Shown: positions 8,577-17,959 of the stretch, piece by piece
Layout: every line of letters starts with the position of its first letter
How positions within the stretch are numbered: the first letter of the stretch is position 1
Assembly (NCBI RefSeq): GCF_003946265.1
Contig: NZ_RHNO01000002.1
Coordinates: forward strand, 62,001-126,000
Reading direction: 5' to 3'
Source of the DNA: Levilactobacillus yonginensis
GTDB taxonomy: Bacteria; Bacillota; Bacilli; Lactobacillales; Lactobacillaceae
Length of the DNA: 64,000 nucleotides
Made by a program: the position numbers and the translations under genes
The notes under the pieces: generated by a model
Database searches by the model: none
The model's input: only the letters and a program-made list of their open reading frames with translations
What the model was told of the DNA's origin: nothing

Positions 8577-8613
8577 AAAACGAGGTTAGGAATTTCCGCC
8601 CAACCTCGTTTTT
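8577..8613 (-). terminator. Terminator of the nuclease cassette
   Basis: AAAACGAGGTT pairs with AACCTCGTTTT around a 13-nt loop and lies 12 bp beyond the stop at 8626. It is symmetrical enough to work on both strands. Confidence 0.82.
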
Positions 8614-8625
8614 AAGTTAATGTTG

Positions 8626-8877
8626 TTATTTTTCCCAACCACACAATTTGTAATGATGTTGCTTGGCCCATTTAAGCGAGACGCGTTTTAATTTCTTTGC
8701 ATGATTCAGACCGCGACAGTGCTTGTCGTAGTGGTACTTCTTTCCGTGATTCGGGGCAATCCAGATTTTCTGCGTTTTGGCTTCTGCAGTTGAGGTTGGT
8801 GCGGCCAGCGGTTGGGCGGCGCCACCCAATGTAAAAGTGATGGCCAGTAACATGGCGGCCTTGCGTACTGTTTTCAT
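8626..8877 (-). CDS. Small secreted cysteine-pair protein
   Basis: The 83-residue protein has a signal peptide (about residues 1-33, ending AEA). The compact mature domain reads KYHYDKHCRGLNHAKKLKRV and ends KLCGWEK. The His/Cys pattern (H-x-H, C-R-G-L, C-G-W) matches a small domain that is also found fused to, or beside, secreted nucleases in Firmicutes. The two cysteines plus histidines could bind a metal or form a disulfide. It is the last gene of a three-gene minus-strand set with the nuclease at 8935. Confidence 0.75.
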   Translation of the reverse strand: MKTVRKAAMLLAITFTLGGAAQPLAAPTSTAEAKTQKIWIAPNHGKKYHYDKHCRGLNHAKKLKRVSLKWAKQHHYKLCGWEK

Positions 8878-8934
8878 AAGTCTCCTCCTAGGAATAAATC
8901 AGCTTTTTACGTCATCAGGACTTGGACAAATCGA

Positions 8935-9774
8935 TTAGCTAGCTTGACTATAACCGGTGCTGTAGTCAATTTTGTAGCCAGACTCAACGTTGAAAATGTA
9001 GACATTGAAATGGATGGCATTGGAGCCAATGGACTGGGCCCGCATTTGAACCCCTCGGGCAACCAGTTCCTGTCCCTTGAAGATCGGGGTCACGGCGTAA
9101 CGGACGTAGTTGTGACGGCTCTGCTTGAGGTAGGTGGCAACGTCCATCTCGTTGTGCAACATGGCTGGATTGTTGAGTGACCGGGTCCCAGTCATCAGGT
9201 TTTTCAGATTATTATTTTGACCCGTAAACTGATACCCAATTAAATGGCTTCGATTGTAGAGCCAGCCATGACTCGTACGTTTATTGTGCCAACCAGTCGG
9301 ATCGACTGTCAGGGGTTCTCGCTTGGCAGTGGGCATGAGCGATTGGTTTAAGAGGGCTTCGGCTCCGGTAACCCGGTTGAGGTCATCCAATTGGTGGTAC
9401 GTTTGCCAGGCGCCTGACTTGGTGGCTAGTTGCTTTTTACTGAAACCAGGATTATTTTGATTGATTGTAACTTCTTGTTCCCCCTGGTAAGTGCGGTCAG
9501 CCAATTTCTGCTTAGTTGCTGTTTTCTTTTTAGTGGGTGTCTTTGATGGCTTTTTGGTGGTTTTATTAGTGGCCCGCCGGTGATCCAGCTTCACTTGGGC
9601 AGCGTCTAAGCGCTTCTTTTCCGCTGAGTTGGCCCTTTCCAGTTTGACCGCTTGCTTTTCGGGTGTGTGGTTATAAACGGTCTTGGTTTTGGCAGTATCA
9701 CTAGAATTTGAACAGCCACCCAACCCGAGCAGTAAGAGACTAACGGCAATCCATAAAAACTGTTTTTTCTTCAT
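8935..9774 (-). CDS. Secreted lipoprotein DNA/RNA non-specific endonuclease
   Basis: The 279-residue protein has a lipoprotein signal with lipobox LGGC (Cys21), a Lys/Thr-rich linker to about residue 90, and a beta-beta-alpha-metal nuclease domain. The domain contains TGWHNKRTSHGWLYNRSHLIGYQ, whose NRSHLIGYQ stretch corresponds to the DRGH-type catalytic motif, and NLMTGTRSLNNPAMLHNE, which supplies the metal-binding Asn. The family includes DNA-entry nucleases such as streptococcal EndA. The start codon abuts the stop of the upstream gene (TAAATG), so translation is probably coupled. It should degrade extracellular nucleic acid at the cell surface. Confidence 0.9.
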   Translation of the reverse strand: MKKKQFLWIAVSLLLLGLGGCSNSSDTAKTKTVYNHTPEKQAVKLERANSAEKKRLDAAQVKLDHRRATNKTTKKPSKTPTKKKTATKQKLADRTYQGEQEVTINQNNPGFSKKQLATKSGAWQTYHQLDDLNRVTGAEALLNQSLMPTAKREPLTVDPTGWHNKRTSHGWLYNRSHLIGYQFTGQNNNLKNLMTGTRSLNNPAMLHNEMDVATYLKQSRHNYVRYAVTPIFKGQELVARGVQMRAQSIGSNAIHFNVYIFNVESGYKIDYSTGYSQAS

Positions 9775-10380
9775 TTATCGTAGCGCCTTTCTATAACCGG
9801 CAGCCTGAGCCGCCGCTTCCGACTTGAAGTAGACGGCATTGGCACTGTTCATGTGGTAACCAGCTTGATCAGGAGTATGGTAGATTTTCGAATTTTTGTT
9901 ACCGACAATGGTCCCAGCCTTGTCAGTTTCCAAGTCACCCTTGGGTTTGGCCCGACTAGTCTGTGTGGCATGACTGGTGGCAGTGCTACTACTTGCCGCA
10001 GCCTTGGATGCTGCTCGGCGACTAGCCTGGGCAGCACTGCTGGCCTTGTCAGCTTTGGCAGTTGAGGCGGAGGATGCTGCTTCTTTAGAAGAACTATCAG
10101 CTTCATCCAGAGCTAAAATAGCGGTGGCCTGTTTACTAGAGGAGGCTGCCAGCTTGCGCGATTCTGCTTTGGCCTTGGCTAAGCGGTGCGTGCCGATGGC
10201 AATGGTCTTCGTCTTGGGTGCCGGGTTAGCCGTAGCCAAACTCCCCAGTGCCCCAAAGACTAGTAGACAAGCAAAGACACTCCCCAGAATTTTACGTTTA
10301 CGTGGCCCCTTGAAGGCCCAATAGGTTTCGGCGCCCCATAGAAGCAGCCAGAATATGGTAAAGATAACAATCACTCCCAT
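9775..10380 (-). CDS. Membrane protein with Ser/Ala-rich stalk and C-terminal sunset-like domain
   Basis: The 201-residue protein has two N-terminal membrane segments (about 3-22 and 31-50), then about 90 residues very rich in Ala, Ser, Lys and Thr, predicted to be an extended stalk. The C-terminal domain (GTIVGNKNSKIYHTPDQAGYH through KSEAAAQAAGYRKALR) matches the pattern of the small domain found next to nucleases, in which an IYH..P....Y core precedes an EAAAQAAGYR helix. Its stop abuts the nuclease start. It probably anchors or assists the nuclease outside the cell; this role is inferred. Confidence 0.82.
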   Translation of the reverse strand: MGVIVIFTIFWLLLWGAETYWAFKGPRKRKILGSVFACLLVFGALGSLATANPAPKTKTIAIGTHRLAKAKAESRKLAASSSKQATAILALDEADSSSKEAASSASTAKADKASSAAQASRRAASKAAASSSTATSHATQTSRAKPKGDLETDKAGTIVGNKNSKIYHTPDQAGYHMNSANAVYFKSEAAAQAAGYRKALR

Positions 10381-10636
10381 TTAATATGTACGCCCCGACA
10401 ATTCCCGGTTTAGTGTGAGTTAGTCAAAAGTAGCGAAGGGGCTTCTCTAAGTTTATGGGGTTTGCCCGTAGAATTCAACGAAAAAAAGAATAATTTCTTA
10501 AAGATTTGGGGACTGAACAAAAAAACCAGGCATTTTTACGTACCGGTCTTCACTACTAATAAAAGGGGTGCCACTAACGGTTCATTTGAATCTTTTTACC
10601 GTTTGGATTTGGCCATCAGAATGTCAAAGTTGAAAA
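10381..10636. other. Gap between the nuclease cassette and mscL
   Basis: I see no convincing gene here. A 60-codon open frame at 10462-10644 has no signal peptide, family motif or good ribosome site and runs into the mscL terminator. The promoter of the nuclease cassette should lie in this gap, but no clear box stands out. Confidence 0.5.
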
Positions 10637-10662
10637 AAGGTTGAGAAAAAGTTCTCAACCTT
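10633..10662 (-). terminator. Terminator of mscL
   Basis: AAGGTTGAGAA pairs perfectly with TTCTCAACCTT over a 4-nt loop. On the minus strand it is followed by TTTTTTC. Confidence 0.92.
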
Positions 10663-10699
10663 GCTTTATCTATCTATTGCTGAAACGGGAAACGATTCA

Positions 10700-11086
10700 T
10701 TATTTTTGCAGGTCGTCACGTTTGAGCAGTGTGACGATTTCTTTTAAGTATTTCTCTTCATTGGTTGGTTCCGGTTCGACCGGTTCTTCATCTGCTTTGG
10801 TAGGGGCGACCTTGTTTAAACCCTTGACCAGGATGAAGACGACGAAGGCAATAATCAGAAAGTTAATGATGGAATTGATAAACGCACCGTACTTGAAATG
10901 GGCGTCGCCAACGGTGAAGACGAGATTGGAGAAGTCGATGCTACCAACGAATAGCCCAATGAGGGGGTTAATTAGGTTATTGACTAAGGACTTGACGATG
11001 GCCGTGAAGGCAGCCCCAACAATAACCCCAACGGCTAGATCCATGACGTTACCACGGGCAATGAACTCTTTGAATTCCTTTAACAA
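10700..11086 (-). CDS. mscL: Large-conductance mechanosensitive channel MscL
   Basis: The 128-residue protein starts with [20 protein letters not shown], the conserved N-terminal helix and first pore helix ([20 protein letters not shown]). A second membrane helix follows ([20 protein letters not shown]), then a charged C-terminal helix. This is the full MscL layout. The channel opens under membrane tension to release solutes on osmotic downshift. A TTTAT-spaced GGGAGGA ribosome site precedes the ATG. It forms a single-gene unit with its own terminator. Confidence 0.97.
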   Translation of the reverse strand: MLKEFKEFIARGNVMDLAVGVIVGAAFTAIVKSLVNNLINPLIGLFVGSIDFSNLVFTVGDAHFKYGAFINSIINFLIIAFVVFILVKGLNKVAPTKADEEPVEPEPTNEEKYLKEIVTLLKRDDLQK

Positions 11087-11217
11087 AATAAATGTCCTCC
11101 CATATGAAATTTTCTTTAACTTCCATTCTTAACGATTCCGGGTGAAATTGCAACAGAAATGCTGGGGCTAGTTTTTCAAGTTATCCAGCGAATTGGGCGG
11201 AAATTGCGTAGCAGCTA

Positions 11218-11310
11218 TGTTATAATGTAAGTGGTTTCACAAACGATAACGGATAGCTGAAAGTTGGTTTCAGAGTTCACATAAAAGTCCTGGCAGCGTG
11301 GACTTTTTGC
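11218..11310 (+). ncRNA. Candidate short leader RNA or small RNA with terminator
   Basis: An extended -10 box (TG-T-TATAAT, 11218-11226) is followed within about 80 nt by two hairpins. The first is CTGAAA/TTTCAG (11257-11262 and 11268-11273). The second is an intrinsic terminator, AAAGTCC/GGACTTT with trailing T residues (11284-11308). The next gene starts 123 bp later with its own ribosome site. The unit could be an attenuator or riboswitch for the 11433-16696 gene set or an independent small RNA. No known family is recognised. Confidence 0.45.
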
Positions 11311-11432
11311 TTGCAATCCTCGCCGAAATCAACTATTATCAATTATTGATACATTTTAATGGGTTTGGGCAACCGAAGAGGCCTTAAAATGTTTTGAGAA
11401 CCGAGTAGATTGTCATTTAGGAGGTGATTACC

Positions 11433-11750
11433 ATGCTGAGTCGAACCAAGGAGTTTTTACGGCAACATAACTATCGTTACGAAAAGTCGTATATTCGGCC
11501 ACTGATGGCGCCAGAGAGCGTCTACGTCTTTAAATTCGGTCAAGATTCGCTCAATAACCGGGTAATCATTCGTTATGGTCACACCTGGACCGGGCGTCAG
11601 CGAATCAACGAGATTGATTTGCGACTGCATAAGCAAAAGCATCCACGGGTGTTTCAAAATGAAGCGGATATGTTAGACTATTTAGAAGTCAACTTGGCGA
11701 AGCGTGAACAACGCAATGCCAAACATCCCAACGATGCCGAGAAAGTCTAA
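11433..11750 (+). CDS. Conserved lactobacillus protein of unknown function
   Basis: The ATG at 11433 is 8 bp from a perfect AGGAGGTGATT ribosome site, which is why I prefer it over the GTG at 11424. The 105-residue basic protein opens MLSRTKEFLRQHNYRYEKSY and contains YVFKFGQDSLNNRVIIRYGH. That alternation of charged and hydrophobic residues suggests a beta-rich core and a C-terminal helix (EADMLDYLEVNLAKREQ). It is cytoplasmic by appearance. It precedes prmA by about 107 bp. No function can be assigned. Confidence 0.75.
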   Translation: MLSRTKEFLRQHNYRYEKSYIRPLMAPESVYVFKFGQDSLNNRVIIRYGHTWTGRQRINEIDLRLHKQKHPRVFQNEADMLDYLEVNLAKREQRNAKHPNDAEKV

Positions 11751-11857
11751 GGCTGTTCCATCAATTATTTAATGTTTAGCGGTGAGCTGGTGACAATGTT
11801 TGGTTGTTACTAGCTCTTTTTTTAATATTTTTTAAAACTATAGGAGGAAATCTATCC

Positions 11858-12808
11858 ATGCAGTGGACTGAAGTCAGCGTTTTGACGACTAACGAGGCCG
11901 TTGAAGCGGTCAGCAATATCTTACAGGAAGCCGGTGCCAGTGGCGTTAAAATTGACGACGCTCTAGACTTTGCCAACCTCAAGCCAGGCAAATATGGCGA
12001 AATTGTCGACTTAACGACGATTCCCCACAGAACGACTGGTGCTGAGATTACGGCGTACTATCCAGAAACGGTGTTCGTTCCAGAAATTTTGCCAACGATT
12101 CGGCAACGTGTTCAGGAACTTGCTAAGTTTGGGCTGGATGCAACACCCGGAAAAGTTACGAGTCAGGCCGTTGACGATGAAAGCTGGGCCACAGCCTGGC
12201 AAAAATACTACCATCCAGTTCGGGTGACCCGCTACCTGACGGTTAGTCCTAGCTGGGAAAATTATCAACCAGTTCAAGACGGTGAACACGTGATTCGCTT
12301 GGACCCTGGCATGGCGTTTGGAACGGGGACCCATCCAACGACGCGGTTATCCATGACAGCGTTGGAAATGGTCGTCCGCGGGGGCGAATCCATGTACGAC
12401 GTTGGGACCGGTTCTGGCGTCCTGAGTATTGCCGCCAAATACATGGGTGTCGACAAGATTACGGCATTTGATTTAGATGACGTGGCCGTTCGTTCAGCCA
12501 AGACTAATTTGGACTTGAATCCCGTGGCTAAGGACATTGTTGCCAAACCCAACGACCTTTTAAAGGGCATTCATCAGCCAGTTGATCTGGTGGTCGCCAA
12601 CATTTTGGCAGAAATCATCCTGCCATTGGTACCACAAGCCTGGGAAAACCTCAATGAGGGGGGCTACTTTCTGACGTCTGGTATCATTGCGGACAAACTA
12701 GATGAAGTGGTGGCTGCACAGGTCAAGCAAGGCTTTATTATTGATAACGTGTTACAAATGAAGGATTGGCGTGGCGTCATTGCCCACAAACCGACGGAGG
12801 ATGAATAG
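11858..12808 (+). CDS. prmA: Ribosomal protein L11 methyltransferase PrmA
   Basis: I start the gene at the ATG at 11858 ([19 protein letters not shown]), which has a TAGGAGGAAA site; the longer frame from 11804 adds unrelated hydrophobic residues. The 316-residue protein has the PrmA N-terminal substrate domain, a SAM-binding GTGTHPTT then [13 protein letters not shown] motif, and the [15 protein letters not shown] motif IV region. PrmA trimethylates ribosomal protein L11. It is followed 2 bp later by rsmE, the usual partner. Confidence 0.96.
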   Translation: MQWTEVSVLTTNEAVEAVSNILQEAGASGVKIDDALDFANLKPGKYGEIVDLTTIPHRTTGAEITAYYPETVFVPEILPTIRQRVQELAKFGLDATPGKVTSQAVDDESWATAWQKYYHPVRVTRYLTVSPSWENYQPVQDGEHVIRLDPGMAFGTGTHPTTRLSMTALEMVVRGGESMYDVGTGSGVLSIAAKYMGVDKITAFDLDDVAVRSAKTNLDLNPVAKDIVAKPNDLLKGIHQPVDLVVANILAEIILPLVPQAWENLNEGGYFLTSGIIADKLDEVVAAQVKQGFIIDNVLQMKDWRGVIAHKPTEDE

Positions 12809-12810
12809 GC

Positions 12811-13557
12811 ATGCAACGGTATTTTCTTGAAGATGCCCACCAAGATCAGGATGTCTTAACATTACCAACGGATATTGCCCATCACTGGGTGACCGTTTTG
12901 CGGGCACAGACGGGGGCCGTAGCGGAGTTTGTCGACCAGACGGCTCATTTGTTCCATGGTGAGTTGCAGACGCTGACTGGGGATGAAGCGACGGTCAAAT
13001 TGACGGCTGTGGCGACACCAGCAGTGGAGTTGCCCGTGACGGTCACGATTGCCTGTGGCTTACCTAAGCAGGAGAAGGCCGAGTGGATCACGCAGAAGGC
13101 CACTGAATTAGGTGTTGATCGCATTATTTTCTTCGGCGGTGACTGGTCAGTGGCTAAGTGGCAGCCCAACAAAGTGGCCAAAAAGTTAGCTCGCTTAACC
13201 AAAATCGCGCACGGTGCGGCTGAACAATCACACCGGTTACGACGACCAATGGTGAGCTACGCGCCTAACTTGCGGGTGGTGTTCGAAGCAGCACCGGCGG
13301 ATGTGCGGTTATTAGCCTATGAAGAATCGGCTAAACAGGGTGAACAAAGCGCGTTGAATCAGCAGTTACAGGCGTTAAAACCACAACAAAGTCTCCTAGC
13401 CATCTTTGGCCCCGAGGGCGGAATCAGTCCTGCCGAAGTTCAACTGGCACAGGAAAATCAAGCAATATTAGCGGGGTTAGGTCCGCGGATATTACGAACA
13501 GAGACAGCACCGTTATATTTGCTATCAGCGGTTTCAGTGGTTATGGAACTACAGTAA
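12811..13557 (+). CDS. rsmE: 16S rRNA m3U1498 methyltransferase RsmE
   Basis: The 248-residue SPOUT methyltransferase has an N-terminal PUA-like domain (MQRYFLEDAHQDQD on) and the knotted C-terminal SAM site with IFGPEGGISPAE, GLGPRILRTETAPLY and a terminal VVMEL. It methylates U1498 of 16S rRNA in the 30S subunit. The start lies 2 bp after prmA, so the two are co-translated. A short gap separates it from the membrane protein at 13633. Confidence 0.96.
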   Translation: MQRYFLEDAHQDQDVLTLPTDIAHHWVTVLRAQTGAVAEFVDQTAHLFHGELQTLTGDEATVKLTAVATPAVELPVTVTIACGLPKQEKAEWITQKATELGVDRIIFFGGDWSVAKWQPNKVAKKLARLTKIAHGAAEQSHRLRRPMVSYAPNLRVVFEAAPADVRLLAYEESAKQGEQSALNQQLQALKPQQSLLAIFGPEGGISPAEVQLAQENQAILAGLGPRILRTETAPLYLLSAVSVVMELQ

Positions 13558-13632
13558 CCAAGACAACAAGGTGAAATCTCCCCTGAAACATGCTAAAATA
13601 GTTGCAATTATTAAGAGAGATGGGTGAGTTGG

Positions 13633-13968
13633 ATGGCGTTTTTAGAACGCATTGGGTGGCGGTATTGGGTCGTTGCCTTAATTATGGGATTGGGGTTACC
13701 AGCATTAGCGATGGGAATCGGTTTGAGTCCCGTCTGGCGGTTTGGGGGCCTGCTGGTCATCATCAATGGCTGTTTAGCAATCGTGCTGGGGCGCGATATC
13801 TATCGGCGCACACAACCGGGCTGGTGGCTATTGATTTGGCCCGTGATCTATTTGTTGGGAGCCGTTTGGTTTCTACCAAAGTACACACGGTATTTTGCAA
13901 TTGTTTATCTTTGTCTGTCCTATCTCGCGTATGGATTGACGCAAAACAAGATTGAAAAGGAATCATAA
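13633..13968 (+). CDS. Small four-helix membrane protein of unknown function
   Basis: The 111-residue product has four hydrophobic helices (about residues 8-30, 33-52, 62-80 and 85-105) and short loops (RDIYRRTQPG). I prefer the ATG at 13633 over the GTG at 13624 because both use the same GAGAGATGGG region and the ATG gives better spacing. It lies between rsmE and rel. The larger overlapping frame in another phase (13602-13955) is a shadow. No family is recognised. Confidence 0.72.
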   Translation: MAFLERIGWRYWVVALIMGLGLPALAMGIGLSPVWRFGGLLVIINGCLAIVLGRDIYRRTQPGWWLLIWPVIYLLGAVWFLPKYTRYFAIVYLCLSYLAYGLTQNKIEKES

Positions 13969-13997
13969 TTTAAAAAAACTAAGGGTGGTGGCGTCCA

Positions 13998-16235
13998 ATG
14001 ACCAAAGAACGCGTCTGGACGGCTGATGAAGTAATTGCCAGAGTCAATGAATATATGAATGCTGAACACGTTGAAATGGTGGTGCAAGCCTGTCATTTTG
14101 CGACGATTGCCCACAAAGATCAACACCGCCAATCTGGCGAGCCTTATATTATGCATCCGATTCAGGTTGCGGGTATTCTGGCAGACTTGAACATGGACCC
14201 AGAAACAGTTTCCGCCGGTTTTCTCCACGATATTGTAGAGGACACCGGGGCTACTCTGAGTGATGTTCGAGAACTTTTTGGCGACGACGTGGCTTTGATC
14301 GTTGATGGCGTCACGAAGCTTGGTAAGATCAAGTATAAGTCGAACAGGGAACAATTGGCTGAAAACCACCGGAAACTTTTGCTCGCAATGTCCAAGGACA
14401 TTCGGGTGATGATCGTGAAGCTGGCTGACCGACTGCACAACATGCGGACCCTGGAGCATTTGCGTCCCGACAAGCAACGGCGAATTGCCAATGAAACTTT
14501 GGAAATTTACGCACCACTGGCTGATCGGTTGGGGATTAGTACCATCAAGTGGGAACTGGAAGATATTTCGCTGCGGTACCTAAATCCACAGCAATACTAC
14601 CGCATTGTCCACCTGATGAATTCTCGTCGTGATCAACGGGAAGAATACATTGCGGCGGCCATCAAGGTTATTCAGGAGTCGATTAGTGACTTGAAGATCA
14701 CGCCTGATATTTATGGTCGGCCTAAGCATATTTACTCTGTTTACCGGAAAATGAAGGATCAACACAAACAATTCAGCCAAATCTATGATCTCCTGGCTAT
14801 CCGGGTAATCGTCGATACCATTAAGGACTGTTACGCTGTGTTGGGGGCGATTCACTCACAGTGGAAGCCAATGCCTGGCCGGTTCAAGGATTACATTGCG
14901 ATGCCTAAGGCCAACATGTACCAATCCTTGCATACCACCGTTATTGGTCCAGAAGGTAAGCCACTTGAAGTTCAGATTCGGACCAAGGAAATGCACGCGG
15001 TCGCTGAATACGGGGTTGCTGCACACTGGGCCTACAAGGAAGGTGTCAAGGACAAGGTTCAAGAGACTAATTCTGGTGACAAGTTGAACCTGTTCAAGCA
15101 CATTATTGAACTGCAGGAAGATACCGATGACGCGTCCGACTTCATGGATAGTGTTAAAGGTGAACTCTTTGGTGACCACGTATACGCGTTCACGCCAAAG
15201 GGCGATGTCTTGGAACTGCCTAAGGGTGCTGGACCACTTGATATGGCTTACGCGATTCACACCGAGGTCGGCCACCATACCACGGGGGCGACTATCAACG
15301 GAAAAATCGTGCCGTTGAACTACGAAATTAAGAACGGGGACATCGTGGATATTCGGACATCCTCTAGCTCAGCGGGACCAAGTCGTGACTGGATGAAATT
15401 GGTTTCCACGCGGCGCGCGCGCAATAAAATCAAGCAATTCTTCCGGCAAACTGATCGGGAGCAGAACATTGTGGCTGGTCAAGAAACCATTGAGCGCACG
15501 ATTCGTGAGCTGGGTTATGACCCGAAGCAGTTAATGACCAAAGAAAACATGGACAAGGTCACAGCGAAGCTTCATTATCAACACGGGGATGATCTGCTGG
15601 CCGCGGTGGGCTTTGGTGACATTCAGCCACGTGGGGTCGCTAACCGGTTGACTGATGGCATTCGCCAAGCCGAAGAGGTCAAGCGGCGGCGTCAGGAAGA
15701 AAAGGAATTACTGGAAGAACACCAGACGCTCAAAAATGATGCTGATACGGATAAAAAAGTTCGTAAGGACAAGGATAAGGACTCCGATGGCGTGGTCATT
15801 GAGGGTGTCGATAACTTGCTCATTCGGCTGAGTCACTGTTGTTCACCGGTCCCTGGGGACGATATTGTCGGGTACATTACCAAAGGCCGGGGAGTGTCCG
15901 TTCACCGGACGGATTGCCCGAACGTGAAGAATGCTGAGGATAATGGCGAACGTATCGTGGCGGTTCGCTGGGGCAATATGGCCGGCGATAAGACCAATTA
16001 CAATGCCGATATTGAAGTGCAGGGCTATAACCGTAACGGGTTGTTGAACGATGTCTTACGGACAATTAACAACAATACGAAGTACCTCACCTCCATCAAT
16101 GGAAAAGTTGACCACAATAAGATGGCCACGATTTCTGTGAGTTTGGGTACGCGGAGCACCCTGGAACTGCAACGGATTTTGGATAATATCAAGAACATTG
16201 CGGACGTTTACGTGGTCAAGCGGGCGTTCCACTAG
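13998..16235 (+). CDS. rel: Bifunctional (p)ppGpp synthetase/hydrolase Rel
   Basis: The 745-residue protein has all parts of a long RSH enzyme. The HD hydrolase carries intact HDIVEDTG (His77-Asp78). The synthetase domain carries [13 protein letters not shown] (about 240) and [23 protein letters not shown] domain follows ([19 protein letters not shown], about 395), then the zinc-finger [19 protein letters not shown] (about 615), and a C-terminal ACT domain. Both active sites look complete, so it should both make and break (p)ppGpp during the stringent response. A GGGTGGTG ribosome site precedes the ATG; dtd follows 14 bp downstream. Confidence 0.97.
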   Translation: MTKERVWTADEVIARVNEYMNAEHVEMVVQACHFATIAHKDQHRQSGEPYIMHPIQVAGILADLNMDPETVSAGFLHDIVEDTGATLSDVRELFGDDVALIVDGVTKLGKIKYKSNREQLAENHRKLLLAMSKDIRVMIVKLADRLHNMRTLEHLRPDKQRRIANETLEIYAPLADRLGISTIKWELEDISLRYLNPQQYYRIVHLMNSRRDQREEYIAAAIKVIQESISDLKITPDIYGRPKHIYSVYRKMKDQHKQFSQIYDLLAIRVIVDTIKDCYAVLGAIHSQWKPMPGRFKDYIAMPKANMYQSLHTTVIGPEGKPLEVQIRTKEMHAVAEYGVAAHWAYKEGVKDKVQETNSGDKLNLFKHIIELQEDTDDASDFMDSVKGELFGDHVYAFTPKGDVLELPKGAGPLDMAYAIHTEVGHHTTGATINGKIVPLNYEIKNGDIVDIRTSSSSAGPSRDWMKLVSTRRARNKIKQFFRQTDREQNIVAGQETIERTIRELGYDPKQLMTKENMDKVTAKLHYQHGDDLLAAVGFGDIQPRGVANRLTDGIRQAEEVKRRRQEEKELLEEHQTLKNDADTDKKVRKDKDKDSDGVVIEGVDNLLIRLSHCCSPVPGDDIVGYITKGRGVSVHRTDCPNVKNAEDNGERIVAVRWGNMAGDKTNYNADIEVQGYNRNGLLNDVLRTINNNTKYLTSINGKVDHNKMATISVSLGTRSTLELQRILDNIKNIADVYVVKRAFH

Positions 16236-16249
16236 AAGGGCGGTTGACG

Positions 16250-16696
16250 ATGCGAATTCTATTACAACGGGTCAGTGAGGCACAGGTTGCCATTGACGGT
16301 GACGTTCACGGTGCCATTCAGCAAGGCTTCTTATTGCTAGTGGGAGCCGAAGACAGTGACACGAGTGAACAAGTAGATTACTTGGTGCATAAGATTAGTA
16401 AACTGCGAGTCTTTGAAGATGATGCAGGGAAGATGAATCTGGGTATTTCAGACGTGGGGGGCAGTGTGCTCTCCGTTTCCCAGTTCACATTGTATGCAAA
16501 TACCAAGAAGGGAAACCGTCCAAGCTTTGTCGCGGCCGGCGACCCTAAGCACGCCAATCAGATGTATGAAGAATTTAATCAAAAATTGGCGGCAACTGGT
16601 TTGACCGTTGAGACGGGAGTCTTTGGTGCGGACATGCAAGTGTCTCTGATCAACGATGGCCCCGTCACGATTTGGTTCGACACGGATCAGCCTTAG
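16250..16696 (+). CDS. dtd: D-aminoacyl-tRNA deacylase
   Basis: The family start [17 protein letters not shown] fixes the ATG at 16250; the TTG at 16244 adds only two residues. The 148-residue protein has the active-site SVSQFTLYA motif and the C-terminal [11 protein letters not shown] gly-cisPro region. Dtd removes D-amino acids and glycine from mischarged tRNA. Placement directly after rel is a common Firmicutes arrangement. A terminator follows. Confidence 0.96.
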   Translation: MRILLQRVSEAQVAIDGDVHGAIQQGFLLLVGAEDSDTSEQVDYLVHKISKLRVFEDDAGKMNLGISDVGGSVLSVSQFTLYANTKKGNRPSFVAAGDPKHANQMYEEFNQKLAATGLTVETGVFGADMQVSLINDGPVTIWFDTDQP

Positions 16697-16729
16697 GTTG
16701 TTAGTTGTCATTTTAGCGGATAAACCCAA

Positions 16730-16759
16730 AGGGGCGAGACGTTGGTCTCACCCCTTTTT
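16730..16759 (+). terminator. Terminator of the prmA-dtd gene set
   Basis: AGGGGCGAGAC pairs with GTCTCACCCCT (one mismatch) over a 4-nt loop and is followed by TTTTT. Confidence 0.9.
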
Positions 16760-16773
16760 GTAGGCTACAACTC

Positions 16774-16951
16774 GCCAGTAACAGCCCGAAACGGTGCCTG
16801 CTGTGGGGACGCTTCAGCCAAAGGGCGGGCTTCTCGCTCGGTTTGAAGCCACGGAGAACATGTGTCTTCAAAGCCGCCCATGACCTAAGCTAGCAAACAA
16901 CGCTAGCTAACGTCATTTTCACGGCTGGCACCATCTCGGGCTGCCACTGGC
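16774..16951 (+). repeat. Structured intergenic repeat, copy R1
   Basis: The outer stem pairs 16774-16798 with 16927-16951 through three paired blocks (GCCAGT/ACTGGC, CAGCCCGA/TCGGGCTG, GGTGCC/GGCACC). Inside are a hairpin GGTTTGAAG/CTTCAAAGCC (16840-16875) and a hairpin at 16880-16916 (TAAGCTAGC with GCTAGCTA). It shares CTGCTGTGGGGACGCTTCAG with R5 and R10. It lies after the dtd terminator and fills most of the 16697-17077 gap. Confidence 0.85.
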
Positions 16952-17077
16952 TTAGAATGTCGTCACCTGCGAGAAGCGTAGCGGGCAACAGAATTGATTT
17001 TGTATTTATGTCGTGCATAACACGTCAACAACGTCAGTGTTATTCAAAAAAATTCTTAATCCGAGGAGGGACTTAGT

Positions 17078-17719
17078 TTGCGGTATCAACAAATATTTTG
17101 GGACTTTGATGGCACGTTGGTCGATACATATCCGGGGATGGTGGCCGCCTTTCATCAGGCATTGGTTGCTTGTCGGGTCAATGATTTTGAAATTGACGAC
17201 GATGATGTCTATCGAACTATGCGGCAACATAGTTTGGGGACAACTCTGCAACGCTTCTCTGCGGAGTACCAGTTGGATCAGGACCGGTTGACTAAAATTT
17301 ATCAGCGTAAAGTAGCGCCAATGCTTTCGTCTGCGCAACCTTTCAAAGGGGCTGAAGCTATTCTAGCTAGCATTACCGCTGCTGGTGGGCGTAACTTTTT
17401 GCTGACTCACCGGGATGCTCAGGCTTTAGATCGATTGGATGAATTAAACCTAAAACAGTACTTTACGGGCTTTGTGACGGCTTCTGATAATTATCCGCGT
17501 AAGCCAGATCCAACCAGCCTGCAAGCGTTGTGTCGGCAATTTGATGTCGACCCACAGGCGGCATTGATGGTAGGTGACCGCACTTTAGATGTTACGGCGG
17601 GCCATCGGGCTGGCATGGCCGGTGCGTTATTTGATCTAGACCATTTAATCGTGGCAGATAGCCTACCGGAGCTTCGGACAGCGGAACTGGCCGAACTGCA
17701 AGCTTGGTTATTGGCATAG
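17078..17719 (+). CDS. HAD-superfamily phosphatase (phosphoglycolate phosphatase-like)
   Basis: The 213-residue protein has the HAD catalytic motif WDFDGTLVDT at the start, a helical cap domain, motif II in FLLTHRD, the motif III lysine in YPRKPDP, and motif IV GDRTLDV. It is a subfamily IA hydrolase; the exact substrate cannot be read from sequence. The TTG start at 17078 follows a GAGGAGGG site with good spacing and places the motif at residue 9, as usual. It is a single-gene unit with its own terminator. Confidence 0.88.
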   Translation: MRYQQIFWDFDGTLVDTYPGMVAAFHQALVACRVNDFEIDDDDVYRTMRQHSLGTTLQRFSAEYQLDQDRLTKIYQRKVAPMLSSAQPFKGAEAILASITAAGGRNFLLTHRDAQALDRLDELNLKQYFTGFVTASDNYPRKPDPTSLQALCRQFDVDPQAALMVGDRTLDVTAGHRAGMAGALFDLDHLIVADSLPELRTAELAELQAWLLA

Positions 17720-17724
17720 AAAAA

Positions 17725-17767
17725 GCCTCACGAACAGCTATTCAAAGCGGTTTGTGAGGCTTTTTTT
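17725..17767 (+). terminator. Terminator of the HAD phosphatase gene
   Basis: GCCTCAC pairs with GTGAGGC, with partial pairing further in, followed by seven T residues. Confidence 0.88.
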
Positions 17768-17959
17768 GATAGCTTGCAAAGCGTATCAACAAGTTTTGGT
17801 ACTGGTAAGTTAGCGTGAATTGGTTGGGTTTCAAAAATCAGGGAATATAGCCATCTGCGATTGTGTTTTAGCACGTTCAATATTTAAGTTATTATACGCA
17901 TCCATTTACTGGACTAATTGCTACCACGGATTAGTTGAATTGGTTGCTTACTGTGTAAG

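Noticed and set aside
10462-10644. 60-codon frame between the nuclease cassette and mscL
   Set aside because: No ribosome site, no recognisable domain, and it runs into the mscL terminator stem.
13602-13955. 117-codon frame overlapping the four-helix protein in another phase
   Set aside because: The overlapping frame at 13633 gives a coherent four-helix membrane protein; this one does not.
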